Shown here piece by piece: positions 16,866 to 25,904 of a stretch of 64,000 nt of DNA. The DNA comes from Prosthecomicrobium sp. N25 (GTDB lineage Bacteria > Pseudomonadota > Alphaproteobacteria > Rhizobiales > Ancalomicrobiaceae), in assembly GCF_037203705.1 (NCBI RefSeq), contig NZ_JBBCAT010000001.1:469418-533417 (forward strand). The letters are read 5' to 3'. The stretch's first letter is position 1. Every line of letters starts with the position of its first letter. The notes below the pieces were generated by a model. It saw nothing but the letters and a program-made list of their open reading frames with translations. It searched no databases and was not told the origin of the DNA. A program made the translations under genes and the position numbers.

Positions 16866-17783
16866 ATGCTCGCGAAAAGAATTCCAATCCGATCAAGATC
16901 TTGGATGCGTGTGGCCGCCTTCCTGGCCGCGCTCGGCCTGTCGACGGCCGCGGCCCAGCAAGCGCCGGCTCCCGCGTCTCCCCCCGCCGCCGCCCCGCCG
17001 GCGCAGGCCGACCGCCAGGGCCTTATCTCTCCGGTCCCGAACTTCTGGGACCCGAAGAGCCGGCCCGAGAAGCCCGCCGGCGATCTCGGCCCGATCCGTT
17101 TCCTGACCAGCGGCGACTTCCCGCCCTTCAACTTCCTGGACACGGGGGGGCGGCTGACCGGCTTCAACGTGGATCTCGCACGCGCCGTCTGCGAGGAACT
17201 CGCCGCCGCCTGCACGATCCAGATGCGGCCCTTCGACGAACTCGTCCAGGCCCTCTCCGAGCGCCGCGGCGACGCCATCATCGCGGGCCTCTCGGTCGGA
17301 CCGGAGCTGCGTGCCAAACTCGACACCTCCGACGTCTACCTGACCACCCCCGGCCGTTTCGTCGCCCCCAAGGGCTCGAATCTCACCGCCACGCCCGAGG
17401 GGCTGGACCTGCGCTGGATCTCCGTCGTCGCCGGCACCGCCCATGAGGCCTTCGTGCTCGACAACTTCCCCCGCTCGCGCGTGGTCGCCTACCCGAACGA
17501 GGCCGCCGCGCGCGACGCCCTGCGGGACGGCACGGTCGATGCCCATTTCGGCGATGCCATCGGGCTGAGCTTCTGGATCGCCGGCGAGGCGAGCCACGGC
17601 TGCTGCGCCTTCCGGGGCGAGCCCTATCTCGACCGCGGCTATTTCGGCGAGGGCTTCCGCATCGCCGTCGCCAAGGGCAACAAGCGCCTGAAGTCGGCGC
17701 TCGACTACGCCCTCCAGCGCCTGAGCGAGAACGGTACCGTGGCCGAGCTCTATTTCCGCTACTTCCCCCTCGGCTACTATTGA
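16866..17783 (+). CDS. ABC-type amino acid transporter periplasmic binding protein (family 3)
   Basis: This extracellular solute-binding protein belongs to the amino-acid (SBP_bac_3) type. From the ATG at 16866 it is 305 residues; ATGs at 16827 and 16905 are alternatives and none has a good ribosome site. A basic stretch followed by MRVAAFLAALGLSTAAAQQ is a signal peptide. The mature domain has IRFLTSGDFPPFNFLD, GRLTGFNVDLARAVCEELAAAC, FDELVQALSERRGDAIIAGLS, VVAGTAHEAFVLDNF and DGTVDAHFGDAIGLSFW, the usual ligand-binding lobes, ending with ENGTVAELYFRYFP. No permease or ATPase genes are adjacent, so it is an orphan binding protein. It is divergent from the GT2 gene. Confidence 0.87.
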   Translation: MLAKRIPIRSRSWMRVAAFLAALGLSTAAAQQAPAPASPPAAAPPAQADRQGLISPVPNFWDPKSRPEKPAGDLGPIRFLTSGDFPPFNFLDTGGRLTGFNVDLARAVCEELAAACTIQMRPFDELVQALSERRGDAIIAGLSVGPELRAKLDTSDVYLTTPGRFVAPKGSNLTATPEGLDLRWISVVAGTAHEAFVLDNFPRSRVVAYPNEAAARDALRDGTVDAHFGDAIGLSFWIAGEASHGCCAFRGEPYLDRGYFGEGFRIAVAKGNKRLKSALDYALQRLSENGTVAELYFRYFPLGYY

Positions 17784-17881
17784 GCCGCCTTCCGTGCCGC
17801 CCCGTGCCGTGCCATGAACAGGCCGTCTTCGGCCCTTATCGGCGCTGAACCCGGCCGTCGGCCGGACAGCCGGAGCCAACC

Positions 17882-18565
17882 GTGACCGACCTCGTCTGGA
17901 CCGCCGGGTCCGAGCCGCCCCGCTTCACGATCCTGCTCGCGCACGGCGCCGGCGCGGGCCACGACTCCGCCTTCATGCAGCGCATGGCCGAGGCGCTCGC
18001 CGCCGAGGGGGCGGCGGTCTGCCGCTTCGATTTCCCCTACATGGCCGAACGCCGGACGACCGGCCGCCGCCGGCCGCCGCCCAAGGCCGAAACCCTGGTC
18101 GACGCCTATGCGGCCGTCCTCGAGGCGGCGCTCGCCCGCCCGGAGGCCGCCGGCCCCGTCCTGGTCGCCGGCAAGTCCATGGGCGGGCGGGTCGCGGCCA
18201 TGCTGGCCGGCCGCCCGCTCGACCCGCGCGTCGTCGGGGTCGCCTGCCTCGGCTACCCCTTCCACCCGCCCGGGCAGCCCGACGCCCTGCGCCTCGCTCC
18301 TCTCCGCGAGGCGCGTCTACCCGTGCTGGTCCTGCAGGGCGAGCGCGACGAGTTCGGCACCTACGCGGAGGCTGGGGCTATCGGGCTGCCCGCGGCGGTG
18401 CGCCTGGTCGCGGTGGAGGACGGCAGCCACGATTTCGGGCCGCGCGGCCAGTCGCCCGCGACCCTCAAGGGCAACATCCGCGCAGCCGCCGCCGAGATCG
18501 CCGCCTTCGCGGGCGCCCCGTCGCACGGCCCCGCCGCCAAAGCCGAGGATCCGACCGAGCCATGA
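17882..18565 (+). CDS. Alpha/beta hydrolase of the KANL3/Tex30 family
   Basis: This is a 227-residue dienelactone-hydrolase-like alpha/beta hydrolase. ILLAHGAGAGHDSAFM (17-32) carries the oxyanion HG motif. AGKSMGGR holds the nucleophile Ser99 in the GxSxG elbow. LVLQGERDEFG supplies the acidic residue and EDGSHDFG the catalytic histidine. FDFPYMAERR and ACLGYPFHPPG are family-typical. The start is a GTG with GGAG seven bases upstream. Its stop overlaps the ATG of the CAP lipoprotein (ATGA), so the two are translationally coupled. The substrate is unknown. Confidence 0.88.
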   Translation: MTDLVWTAGSEPPRFTILLAHGAGAGHDSAFMQRMAEALAAEGAAVCRFDFPYMAERRTTGRRRPPPKAETLVDAYAAVLEAALARPEAAGPVLVAGKSMGGRVAAMLAGRPLDPRVVGVACLGYPFHPPGQPDALRLAPLREARLPVLVLQGERDEFGTYAEAGAIGLPAAVRLVAVEDGSHDFGPRGQSPATLKGNIRAAAAEIAAFAGAPSHGPAAKAEDPTEP

Positions 18566-19149
18566 CCCCGCCCATTCCGGCCCCCACGCGGCGCCTCGTC
18601 CTCCGGGGCCTCAGCCTCGCCGGCGTCTCCACCGGCCTGTCCGCCTGCGGCATGCTGTCGGACATCACCGGGCCGAAGATCACGATCGACGCCTCCCGGC
18701 CCTACAAGCCGGTCGATCCGGAGCGCGCGGTGGCCACCATCAACGCCTACCGGGCGAAGAGCGGGGTCGGCCCCCTGGCGCACGACCCGAAGCTGACCGC
18801 GGCGGCCCGGACCTACGCGCGCCACATGGCCGAGGCCGACAAGATGTCCCATGCCCTCTCGCCCTGGGGCCCGCTCGACAAGCGCCTGCGCGACGCCGGC
18901 TACGCCTACGCCACCGCCGGCGAGAATCTCGGCGTCGGCTACCGGGACCTGGAGGACGCCTTCGAGGGTTGGCGCCGGTCTCCCGCCCACGACCGCGGCA
19001 TGAAGGACCCCGACATGACCGTCATGGGCATCGCCTCGGAGTACCGCCCCGACAGCGGCTGGAAGACCTTCTGGTGCCTCATGTTCGCCCGGCCCCGGGA
19101 GGCCGGGGCCCCGGTCGCGCGCGGCGGGCCCTTCTCGATGGGGCTCTGA
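18562..19149 (+). CDS. CAP-domain (SCP/PR-1-like) lipoprotein
   Basis: This 195-residue exported protein has an N-terminal RR-containing signal and a lipobox (LSAC, Cys29), predicting an anchored lipoprotein. The CAP fold follows: VATINAYRAKSGVGPLAHDPKLTAAARTYARHMAEADKMSH, then AGENLGVGYRDLEDAFEGWRRSPAHDRGM and WCLMFARP. The two conserved histidines (KMSHAL and SPAHD) and glutamate (GEN) of the CAP cavity are present. Bacterial CAP proteins are secreted or cell-envelope proteins with little defined biochemistry. It overlaps the upstream hydrolase gene by 4 bases. A further 127 bases separate it from the permease gene. Confidence 0.9.
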   Translation: MTPPIPAPTRRLVLRGLSLAGVSTGLSACGMLSDITGPKITIDASRPYKPVDPERAVATINAYRAKSGVGPLAHDPKLTAAARTYARHMAEADKMSHALSPWGPLDKRLRDAGYAYATAGENLGVGYRDLEDAFEGWRRSPAHDRGMKDPDMTVMGIASEYRPDSGWKTFWCLMFARPREAGAPVARGGPFSMGL

Positions 19150-19276
19150 GCGGATTCACCCTCGCCAGAGCCGCCGCAAGGGCACCGCTTGAACTTCGCG
19201 CTGGCATGGGCGAGAAGCTGATCGGCCCTGTCGGGATTGCCGGCCGGGCCCGGGTCCGGCCTACCACGGAGACGCG

Positions 19277-20065
19277 GTGAACCTGTTCGGCATCGACCTG
19301 CTCTACTCGGCCTCGGGCCTCGCGGTTGGCATCCTGGTCGGCCTGACCGGGGTCGGCGGCGGCTCGCTCATGACGCCGCTCCTGGTGCTGCTGTTCGGCA
19401 TCCACCCCGCAACGGCGGTCGGGACGGACCTGCTCTACGCCTCGATCACCAAGGCCGCCGGCACCGCGATGCATGGCTTCAACCGGACGGTCGATTGGCG
19501 CGTCACCGGCCAATTGGCGCTCGGCAGCCTGCCGGCCGCGCTCGCGACGCTGGCGATCCTCGCCTGGGTCGGGCAGAGCCGCGACACCTCCCGCATCATC
19601 TCGGTCGCCCTCGGCTACGCGCTGATCGCCACCGCCGCGAGCTTCCTCGGCCGCCGCTGGATCCTCGCCGCCGCGGAAGCGCGCCGGGCCAGCCGCGAGG
19701 ATCCCTCCCGCACGGCCCTGCTGACGGTCGCGACCGGGGCGGCGATCGGCTGCATGGTCTCGCTCTCGTCGGTCGGCGCCGGCGCGCTCGGCATCACGGC
19801 GCTGATCCTGCTCTACCCGACCCTTCCGCTCGCCCGCATCGTCGGCTCCGACATCGCCCATGCGGTGCCGCTGACGCTCGCCGCCGGCATCGGCCACTGG
19901 GCGATCGGCGGGGTGGATTGGGCCCTGCTCGGCGCCCTGCTGACCGGCTCGATCCCCGGCATCCTGATCGGCAGCCACCTCGCCCCGCGCATGCCGGAGG
20001 CCGTCCTGCGCGGGACGCTCGCGACGGTGCTCGCCGTCGTCGGGGCGAAGCTGATCCTGAGCTGA
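19277..20065 (+). CDS. Sulfite exporter TauE/SafE family permease
   Basis: This 262-residue inner-membrane protein is of the TauE/SafE (DUF81) type with about eight helices. The tandem-repeat signatures GILVGLTGVGGGSLMTPLLVLLFG near the N-terminus and GCMVSLSSVGAGALGITALIL in the middle are diagnostic, as are ATAVGTDLLYASITKAAGT and RIVGSDIAHAVPLTLAAG. Members move sulfite, sulfoacetate or related sulfur anions; the substrate here is unknown. It starts at a GTG preceded by CGGAGAC. It converges with hslO, with 12 bases between the genes. Confidence 0.9.
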   Translation: MNLFGIDLLYSASGLAVGILVGLTGVGGGSLMTPLLVLLFGIHPATAVGTDLLYASITKAAGTAMHGFNRTVDWRVTGQLALGSLPAALATLAILAWVGQSRDTSRIISVALGYALIATAASFLGRRWILAAAEARRASREDPSRTALLTVATGAAIGCMVSLSSVGAGALGITALILLYPTLPLARIVGSDIAHAVPLTLAAGIGHWAIGGVDWALLGALLTGSIPGILIGSHLAPRMPEAVLRGTLATVLAVVGAKLILS

Positions 20066-20077
20066 GCCGCCGGCCGC

Positions 20078-21088
20078 TCAGTTCGGCTTGCCGCCGTTCC
20101 TCAGGCTGGCCGGATCGAAGTGGTACCGGGTGTTGCAGAACTCGCAGGTCACCACGATCTCGCCGTCGACCGTCATGTCGGCCACCTCCTCGGCGGTGAA
20201 CTGGTCGAGCATGCCCGTGACGGCCTCCCGCGTGCAGCGGCAGCGATCCTGCAGCGGCTGCGGCTCGAAGACCCGCACCCCGCGCTCGTGGAAGAGCCGG
20301 TAGAGCAGCCGCTCCGAGGAGACCTCCGGGTCGATCAGCTCGACGTCCTCGACCGTCTCGGCGAGCGACCGGGCCTCCACCCAGGCGTCGTCGTCATCCG
20401 GCGCCTCCGGTCGGGACACGCCCTCCGGCACGTCGCCCGGATCGAGGTCGCGCCGGCGGATGCGGTCCTGCGAATCCGGCAGGAACTGCACGAGCAGGCC
20501 CCCGGCCCGCCAGGCGTGGCGGGGGCCGCGGCCCGGATCGCGCGTCAGGATCTCGGCCACCGCCAGCCGCACGCGGGTCGGTATCTGTTCCGACTGCGCG
20601 AAATAGGCGTGCGCGACCTCCTCGAGGCTCGACCCGTCGAGCGCGACCACGCCCTGGTAGCGGTTCATGTCCGGCCCCTGATCGACCGTCATGGCGAGGT
20701 GCCCGGTGCCGAGCAGCGCGGCCGTGCTGGCCCGGCCCGCCGCCTCGAGCGCCGCCACCTTTTCGGCGTCGAAGGTCGCGCAGGCGCGCACCCGGTCGGG
20801 CGTCATGTAGTCCACCACCAGCATCGAGACCGGCCCGTCCGTGCGCGTCTGCAGGATGAAGCGGCCTTCGAACTTCAGCGAGGAGCCGAGCAGGCAGGTG
20901 AGCGCGATCGCCTCGCCGAGGAGCTGCGAGACGGGCTTCGGATAGTCGTGCCGGTCCAGGATGGAATCGACCGCCGGACCGAGCCGGACGACGCGCCCGC
21001 GCACGTCCAGGGCCTGGACCGCGAAAGGCAGAACGGTGTCGTCCGAGCCCGCCTGCGGAGGGCGGGATGCGAGGGTCGCGTCGGTCAT
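20078..21088 (-). CDS. hslO: Hsp33 redox-regulated chaperone
   Basis: The product is a cytoplasmic holdase chaperone activated by oxidation. The N-terminal domain shows LPFAVQALDVRGRVVRLG, LLGEAIALTCLLGSSLKFEGRFILQTRTDGPVSMLVVDY and MNRYQGVVAL. The C-terminal zinc-binding redox switch has CRC (Cys283, Cys285) and CEFC (Cys315, Cys318), all four cysteines intact. The ATG at 21088 is used (336 residues); an in-frame TTG at 21100 would add four. Relative to E. coli it has a charged insertion around 205-240 (RIRRRDLDPGD..., APDDDDAW). It follows argD-argF in the same direction, a common alphaproteobacterial order. Confidence 0.95.
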   Translation of the reverse strand: MTDATLASRPPQAGSDDTVLPFAVQALDVRGRVVRLGPAVDSILDRHDYPKPVSQLLGEAIALTCLLGSSLKFEGRFILQTRTDGPVSMLVVDYMTPDRVRACATFDAEKVAALEAAGRASTAALLGTGHLAMTVDQGPDMNRYQGVVALDGSSLEEVAHAYFAQSEQIPTRVRLAVAEILTRDPGRGPRHAWRAGGLLVQFLPDSQDRIRRRDLDPGDVPEGVSRPEAPDDDDAWVEARSLAETVEDVELIDPEVSSERLLYRLFHERGVRVFEPQPLQDRCRCTREAVTGMLDQFTAEEVADMTVDGEIVVTCEFCNTRYHFDPASLRNGGKPN

Positions 21089-21155
21089 GGGTTTCGGCAA
21101 TCCTGTCGCGAACCGGTGGCCCGCGCCGAAGGCGGTCCCGGTTCCGGGAAGACGG

Positions 21156-21177
21156 GCGGGCCGGCGCGCCGGCCCGC
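21156..21177. repeat. 22-bp perfect palindrome between argF and hslO
   Basis: GCGGGCCGGCG followed directly by its reverse complement CGCCGGCCCGC. It sits 68 bases upstream of the hslO ATG and 77 bases after the argF stop. No T-run follows on either strand, so it is not a typical terminator; an RNA-stabilising or protein-binding role is possible. Confidence 0.45.
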
Positions 21178-21254
21178 GGAAGACCGCTATATAGGGTGCC
21201 GGGCGCCGGATGGTAGTCCGGGCGGGGGTGGCCCGCGCCGCCCGGCTCGGCCGG

Positions 21255-22190
21255 TCAGCCGCCGATTCCGCCCATCACCCAGGCGAGAATGCCCTTCTGC
21301 GCGTGCAGGCGGTTCTCCGCCTCGTCGAAGACGACCGACTGCGGCCCGTCGATCACCTCCTCGGTGACCTCCTCGTCCCGATGCGCGGGCAGGCAATGCA
21401 TGAAGATGGCGTCCGACCTCGCCGCCGCCATCAGGCGCCCGTTCACCTGGTAGGGCTTCAGCAGGTTGTGTCGGCGCTCGCTCTCGTCGTCGCCCATCGA
21501 CACCCAGGTGTCGGTCACCACGCAGTCCGCCCCGTCCACGGCCTCGAAGGCGTCCGCGCTGAGGTGCACGCTGGCGCCGTTCTTGCGCGCCCAGTTGACG
21601 ATCTCCATGCGCGGGGCGAGCTCGGGCGGCGTCGCGATGCGCAGGTTGAACTCGAAGCGCGCGGCCGCGTGGATCCACGACGCCAGCACGTTGTTGGTGT
21701 CCCCCGTCCAGGCCACGGTCCGGCCCTTGATCGGCCCGCGGTGCTCCTCGAAGGTCATCACGTCGGCCATCAGCTGGCACGGGTGGGAGACCTTGGTCAG
21801 GCCGTTGATCACCGGCACCGTCGCGTTCCGGGCGAGCTCGGTCAGCGCCTGGTGGTCGAGGATGCGGATCACGATGGCGTCCACGTAGCGCGACAGCACC
21901 TTGGCGGTGTCGCCGATCGTCTCGCCGCGGCCGAGCTGCATCTCCTCGCCCGTCAGCATGATGGTCTGCCCGCCGAGCTCGCGCATGCCCACGTCGAAGG
22001 ATACGCGCGTGCGCGTCGACGGTCGCTCGAAGATCATGGCGAGGACCTTGCCGGCGAGCGGCCCGACGCCCGGATGAGCGCCGTTGCGCAAGGACTTGAG
22101 CCGCCGGCTCTCGTCCAGGATCGTCCGGAGATCCGCGGGGCTGACGTCGGTCAGGTCTAGGAAATCCCGCTTCTTGGTCGACGCGGTCAC
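21255..22190 (-). CDS. argF: Ornithine carbamoyltransferase
   Basis: The enzyme condenses ornithine with carbamoyl phosphate to citrulline in arginine synthesis. It is 311 residues from a GTG start. The carbamoyl-phosphate site [12 protein letters not shown] (STRTR at 58-62), HPCQ (136-139) and the ornithine-site HCLP (265-268, MHCLPAHR) are all intact, with [11 protein letters not shown] contributing the second ornithine motif (SMG loop). The GTG overlaps the argD stop as GTGA, so translation is coupled. It is transcribed argD-argF, with hslO downstream. Confidence 0.96.
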   Translation of the reverse strand: MTASTKKRDFLDLTDVSPADLRTILDESRRLKSLRNGAHPGVGPLAGKVLAMIFERPSTRTRVSFDVGMRELGGQTIMLTGEEMQLGRGETIGDTAKVLSRYVDAIVIRILDHQALTELARNATVPVINGLTKVSHPCQLMADVMTFEEHRGPIKGRTVAWTGDTNNVLASWIHAAARFEFNLRIATPPELAPRMEIVNWARKNGASVHLSADAFEAVDGADCVVTDTWVSMGDDESERRHNLLKPYQVNGRLMAAARSDAIFMHCLPAHRDEEVTEEVIDGPQSVVFDEAENRLHAQKGILAWVMGGIGG

Positions 22191-23392
22191 GCGGCGGCTC
22201 CCTTCTGCTCCTGGTCCCGGGCCACGAGGTCGGCCGCCGCGGCCTCCGCCCTGGCCACGGCTTCGTCGATCTCGGCCTCGGTGAGGGTGAGCGGCGGCAG
22301 GAACCGGACGACGTTGTCGCCCGCGCCGACGCAGAGAAGCTTGCGCGCGCGCATGGCCGCGACCAGGTCGCCCGCCGGCTTGCGGCACTTCAGGCCGATC
22401 ATCAGCCCTTCGCCGCGCACCGTCTCGAAGACGGCCGGGTAGGTATCGACCAGGCGCGCGAGCTTCTGCTTGAGGCGCAGCCCCTTGTCGCGCACGGATT
22501 CCAGGAACGCCGGGTCGGCCACGATGTCGATCACCGTGCCGGCCGCCGCCATGGCGAGCAGGTTGCCGCCGAAGGTCGAGCCGTGGGTGCCGGCCGTCAT
22601 GCCGCTCGCCGCATCCTCGGTCGCCAGGCAGGCGCCGAGCGGGAAACCGCCGCCGATGCCCTTGGCGAGCGCCATCACGTCGGGCGTGATACCCGCCCAT
22701 TCGTGCGCGAAGAGCTTGCCGGTGCGGCCCATGCCGGTCTGCACCTCGTCGAAGATGAGGAGCAGGCCGTGCTCGTCGCAGAGCTCGCGCAGGCCGCGCA
22801 GGCACTGCGGCGGGATCGGCCGGACGCCGCTCTCCCCCTGGATCGGCTCGACCAGGATGGCGGCCGTCTCGGGGCCGATGGCGGCCTTCAGGGCCTCGTG
22901 GTCGCCGAACGGCACCTGGTCGAAGCCGCCCGCCTTCGGGCCGAAGCCCTCCAGGTACTTCTCCTGGCCGCCGGCCGCCAGCGTCGCCAGCGTCCGCCCG
23001 TGGAAGGCGCCCTCCACCGTGATGATGCGCACCCGCTCCGGCCGGCCCTTGACGAAATGCCACCGGCGCGCCGTCTTGATCGCGCACTCCATCGCCTCCG
23101 CGCCGGAGTTGCAGAAGAAGACGCGGTCCGCGAAGGACAGGTCGACCAGCTTCTGCGCGACCGCCTCCTGCTCCGGGATCTGGAAGATGTTGGAGACGTG
23201 CCAGAGCTTCTCGGCCTGCCGCTTCAAGGCCTCGACCAGCTTCGGATGCGCGTGCCCGAGCGCGTTCACCGCGACCCCGCCCATCAGGTCGAGGTAGGCC
23301 TCGCCCTCTCGGGTGTAGAGCCACGCGCCCTCGCCTCGCTCGAACGCCACGTCGGCCCGGGCGAAGGTGGCGTAGAGCGGGGAACCGGTCAT
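22187..23392 (-). CDS. argD: Acetylornithine/aspartate aminotransferase
   Basis: This class III PLP aminotransferase converts N-acetylglutamate semialdehyde to N-acetylornithine in arginine synthesis. It has 401 residues from the ATG at 23392, preceded by [23 protein letters not shown] (phosphate site), [28 protein letters not shown] (Asp215) and [13 protein letters not shown] with the Schiff-base Lys244 are all present. [11 protein letters not shown] completes the family pattern. It heads the argD-argF(-hslO) unit. The upstream leader contains a terminator-like hairpin (23533-23556). Confidence 0.95.
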   Translation of the reverse strand: MTGSPLYATFARADVAFERGEGAWLYTREGEAYLDLMGGVAVNALGHAHPKLVEALKRQAEKLWHVSNIFQIPEQEAVAQKLVDLSFADRVFFCNSGAEAMECAIKTARRWHFVKGRPERVRIITVEGAFHGRTLATLAAGGQEKYLEGFGPKAGGFDQVPFGDHEALKAAIGPETAAILVEPIQGESGVRPIPPQCLRGLRELCDEHGLLLIFDEVQTGMGRTGKLFAHEWAGITPDVMALAKGIGGGFPLGACLATEDAASGMTAGTHGSTFGGNLLAMAAAGTVIDIVADPAFLESVRDKGLRLKQKLARLVDTYPAVFETVRGEGLMIGLKCRKPAGDLVAAMRARKLLCVGAGDNVVRFLPPLTLTEAEIDEAVARAEAAAADLVARDQEQKGAAA

Positions 23393-23532
23393 GGCTCGAT
23401 CCTCGGCTGGCGCGGGCGGGGCCGGAGGATCGGGTCCGACGGCCCACCGCGCGGGTTGACGCGACGGGGGCGCCCGGCGTGGCGGAAGCCGCCGCCCGGG
23501 CGGGGCGGCCACAACCGCCCCTGAAAACGAAA

Positions 23533-23556
23533 CGTGCCGCCTCGGCGGGCGGCACG
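23533..23556 (-). terminator. Terminator-like hairpin in the argD leader
   Basis: CGTGCCGCC and GGCGGCACG form a 9-bp perfect stem with a 6-base loop. On the minus strand it is followed by TTTCGTTTTC, about 140 bases before the argD ATG. It could be an attenuator of the arg genes or the end of a short transcript. No leader peptide or known RNA motif was recognised. Confidence 0.5.
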
Positions 23557-23564
23557 CTTGGTTT

Positions 23565-23859
23565 GACTCAATAATGGCGAATTCTGCCGCGATCTGTCAA
23601 CGCGCCGGGCCGGGCCCGGGGCGGCGGGATTTGCGATTCCGTCATTGTGCATATGTGGCCGATCGGACTCAGCTGGGGAAAACATACCGTCGATCCCCGC
23701 TTGGAGTCCTCCAGCCCGTTGATGGCGAGTCTAGGGGTGGTGTAGGTTAATCATAGTTTAACACGATATCTCGCGCGGACAGACAAGGTCACGCCGAGAG
23801 TCTCCTGTCACAGCGTCTTTCGAACGGGCGCGGGCGAGAGCCCGAGGCCGAACGGATTC
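23565..23859. promoter_or_regulatory. Cluster of seven GANTC (CcrM) methylation sites upstream of gcrA
   Basis: GANTC occurs at 23565, 23635, 23666, 23704, 23727, 23798 and 23855. At this base composition only one or two would be expected in 500 bases. GANTC is methylated by CcrM in alphaproteobacteria and GcrA acts at promoters with methylated sites. The 506-base interval between argD and gcrA holds no gene. Confidence 0.6.
23747..23761. promoter_or_regulatory. CtrA binding box (TTAA-N7-TTAA)
   Basis: TTAATCATAGTTTAA is an exact match to the full CtrA box TTAA-N7-TTAA, 138 bases upstream of the gcrA ATG. In Caulobacter CtrA represses gcrA, so the location is functionally sensible. In DNA this GC-rich the motif is rare by chance. 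Confidence 0.75.
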
Positions 23860-23898
23860 GCATTCCCCTGCGGCTCGAAACGAGATCGAGGAGCGGCG

Positions 23899-24432
23899 AT
23901 GATTTCCTGGACGGACGAACGGGTCGAATTGCTGAAGAAGCTGTGGGCCGATGGGCTCAGCGCGAGCCAGATCGCGGCCGAGCTCGGCGGCGTGACCCGC
24001 AACGCCGTGATCGGCAAGGTGCACCGGCTCGGGCTTTCCGGCCGCGCCAAGGCTCCGGCCCCGCAGGCCGCCCAGCGTCCGAAGAAGGCGGTCCCGGCCG
24101 TCCCAGCCGCGCGTCCTCAGCGCCCCGCGGCCGGTCCGATCAGCATCGGCGCCACCGCGCTGAAGTCCGAGATCATGCCGGTCGCCCGCCCGCAGCCGGT
24201 CGCCGCGCCGCGGATCTTCACGCTCGCGGACGCCCCGCTCGTCGAGAACGCGTCGATCCTCCAGCTGACCGAGCAGACCTGCAAGTGGCCGGTCGGCGAC
24301 CCCGGCCAGGACAGCTTCCACTTCTGCGCCCGCCGCTCCGAGGCCGGCATCCCCTACTGTGGCTACCACTCCCGGATCGCCTACCAGCCGGTCTCCGACC
24401 GCCGCCGCGACCGCCGGGTCGGCGTCGCCTGA
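23899..24432 (+). CDS. gcrA: GcrA cell-cycle regulator
   Basis: GcrA is a sigma-70-dependent cell-cycle regulator that binds RNA polymerase and CcrM-methylated promoters. Residues 1-45 (WTDERVELLKKLWADGLSASQIAAELGGVTRNAVIGKVHRLGLS) are the diagnostic DNA-binding domain. A Pro/Ala-rich linker follows. The C-terminal sigma-interaction domain carries TCKWPVGDP and FHFCARRSEAGIPYCGYH with conserved cysteines. The length of 177 residues is typical. The upstream region contains a CtrA box and many GANTC sites; a strong hairpin terminator follows. Confidence 0.96.
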   Translation: MISWTDERVELLKKLWADGLSASQIAAELGGVTRNAVIGKVHRLGLSGRAKAPAPQAAQRPKKAVPAVPAARPQRPAAGPISIGATALKSEIMPVARPQPVAAPRIFTLADAPLVENASILQLTEQTCKWPVGDPGQDSFHFCARRSEAGIPYCGYHSRIAYQPVSDRRRDRRVGVA

Positions 24433-24500
24433 GATCCCGGCCGGACCCGTCCGGGTTCGGCCGGTTCCCGCGTGTGTTGCGTCCGCGTTCCTCCCGAAAC

Positions 24501-25835
24501 TCACGACTTCGGAGCCGCGTCCGCGATCGGATGCGGCTCCCTTTTGTCGAGGGCCTCGAGCCTCACCGTGAAGGTCGCGCCCTGGCCGAGCACGCTCGCG
24601 ATGCCGAGCCGGCCGCGATGGCGGGCGAGGATGTGCTTGACGATGGCCAGGCCGAGCCCGGTCCCCTGCTTCTCGCGGCTCGATACGATGTCGGCCCGGT
24701 AGAAGCGCTCCGTCAACCGCGGCAGGTGCTCCGGCGCGATGCCCGGCCCGTGGTCCGCGACCGCCACTGTCCAGACGGGCGGCTCGTCCCCGGCCGGCCC
24801 CTCCCGCCCGCCGCGGACCTCGACCGTCTTGCCGGAGCCGCCGTACTTGATCGCGTTCTCGATCAGGTTCGAGAAGACCTGCACAAGCTCGTCACGGTCG
24901 CCCAGCGTCGGCATGGGCCGGTCGAGACCGTCGAACGCCAGCGTCACCCCCGTCTCCGCCGCGAGCGGGCCGAGGCTGTCCCCCACGTGGCGCACCAGCT
25001 CGCCGAGATCGACGGGCGTGTCCGGCCGCACATGCGCCTTCATCTCGATCCTGGACAACGACAGGAGATCGTCGATCAGCCGCCGCATGCGGCGCGCCTG
25101 CTCGGCCATCACGGCGAGAAAGCGCTCCCGCGCCGCCGGATCGTTGCGCGCCGGACCCTGCAGGGTCTCGATGAAGCCCGACAGCGCGGCGAGCGGGGTG
25201 CGCAGCTCGTGGCTCGCGTTGGCGACGAAGTCGACCCGCATCCGCTCCGCCCGCCGCCGCTCCGTCTCGTCCTCGATGACCACGAGCACGAAGTCCGGCG
25301 GCCGCCCGTCCTGCTCCGGGTCGGGCGGGTGCCGGATCGGGCTGAGATGCGCCTCGAGCCAGCGCTCGGTCGGGATGCGCTCCGACCAGGCGACGGAATC
25401 CGGCTCGCCGTCCGCGAGCGCCCGCGCGATCGCGTCGTTCAGCACGGTCACTCTCAGGAGGAACGACAGGGGATCGCCGGGCGGCAGGGTCCCGAACCGG
25501 GCGGCGGCGGCCCGGTTCATGAAGCGCACCCGGCTTTCGCGGTCGATCAGGAAGCAGGGGTCCGCCAGCCCCTCCGCGATCGCCCGCATGCCGGCGTCGG
25601 GCCATGGACCGCCGCGCCGCTCGGGCCGCGGACCGATCCGCGCGGTCTCCGGCCGGACGCCGCCTGCCCATGCGGCCAGGAGGATCGCGCCGCCGCCGAT
25701 GACCGCCGCCCAGACCGGCACCGCGAAGCCGGCGACGAGCGCCGCCATGACCAGGACGGCCGCCGCCGCGATCAGGCTCAGGCCGGGCCACCGCGCCCCC
25801 GGTCGCTCCCTATGCTCCCCCGCCTGCTCGGACAC
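24501..25835 (-). CDS. phoR: PhoR-like sensor histidine kinase
   Basis: The product is a membrane histidine kinase of the phosphate-regulon type. Two adjacent hydrophobic helices near the N-terminus are followed by a PAS domain (GLADPCFLIDRESRVRFMNRAAAARFG). The HisKA box is VANASHELRTPLAAL with the phospho-histidine, and the catalytic domain shows NLIENAIKYGG (N box), ADHGPGIAPEHLPRLTERFYR (G1/F boxes) and GTGLGLAIVKHI (G2). The GTG at 25835 has GGAGG five bases upstream and gives 444 residues; an ATG at 25877 without a ribosome site would add 14. No phoB or pst/phoU genes are adjacent, but the divergent neighbour is a polyphosphate kinase, supporting a phosphate role. Confidence 0.85.
   Translation of the reverse strand: MSEQAGEHRERPGARWPGLSLIAAAAVLVMAALVAGFAVPVWAAVIGGGAILLAAWAGGVRPETARIGPRPERRGGPWPDAGMRAIAEGLADPCFLIDRESRVRFMNRAAAARFGTLPPGDPLSFLLRVTVLNDAIARALADGEPDSVAWSERIPTERWLEAHLSPIRHPPDPEQDGRPPDFVLVVIEDETERRRAERMRVDFVANASHELRTPLAALSGFIETLQGPARNDPAARERFLAVMAEQARRMRRLIDDLLSLSRIEMKAHVRPDTPVDLGELVRHVGDSLGPLAAETGVTLAFDGLDRPMPTLGDRDELVQVFSNLIENAIKYGGSGKTVEVRGGREGPAGDEPPVWTVAVADHGPGIAPEHLPRLTERFYRADIVSSREKQGTGLGLAIVKHILARHRGRLGIASVLGQGATFTVRLEALDKREPHPIADAAPKS
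24511..24546 (+). terminator. gcrA terminator embedded in the 3' end of phoR
   Basis: GGAGCCGCGTCCG (24511-24523) pairs with CGGATGCGGCTCC (24528-24540), 13 bp with one G-T, loop CGAT, followed by CTTTTG. It lies 78 bases after the gcrA stop and inside the last codons of the convergent phoR gene. Confidence 0.75.
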
Positions 25836-25904
25836 CTGCGCCTCCGCTTCCCCGCGCCGTCGCGCCCCTGATAGCATGCACCGGATTCGGGAGGATCGGG
25901 CACG

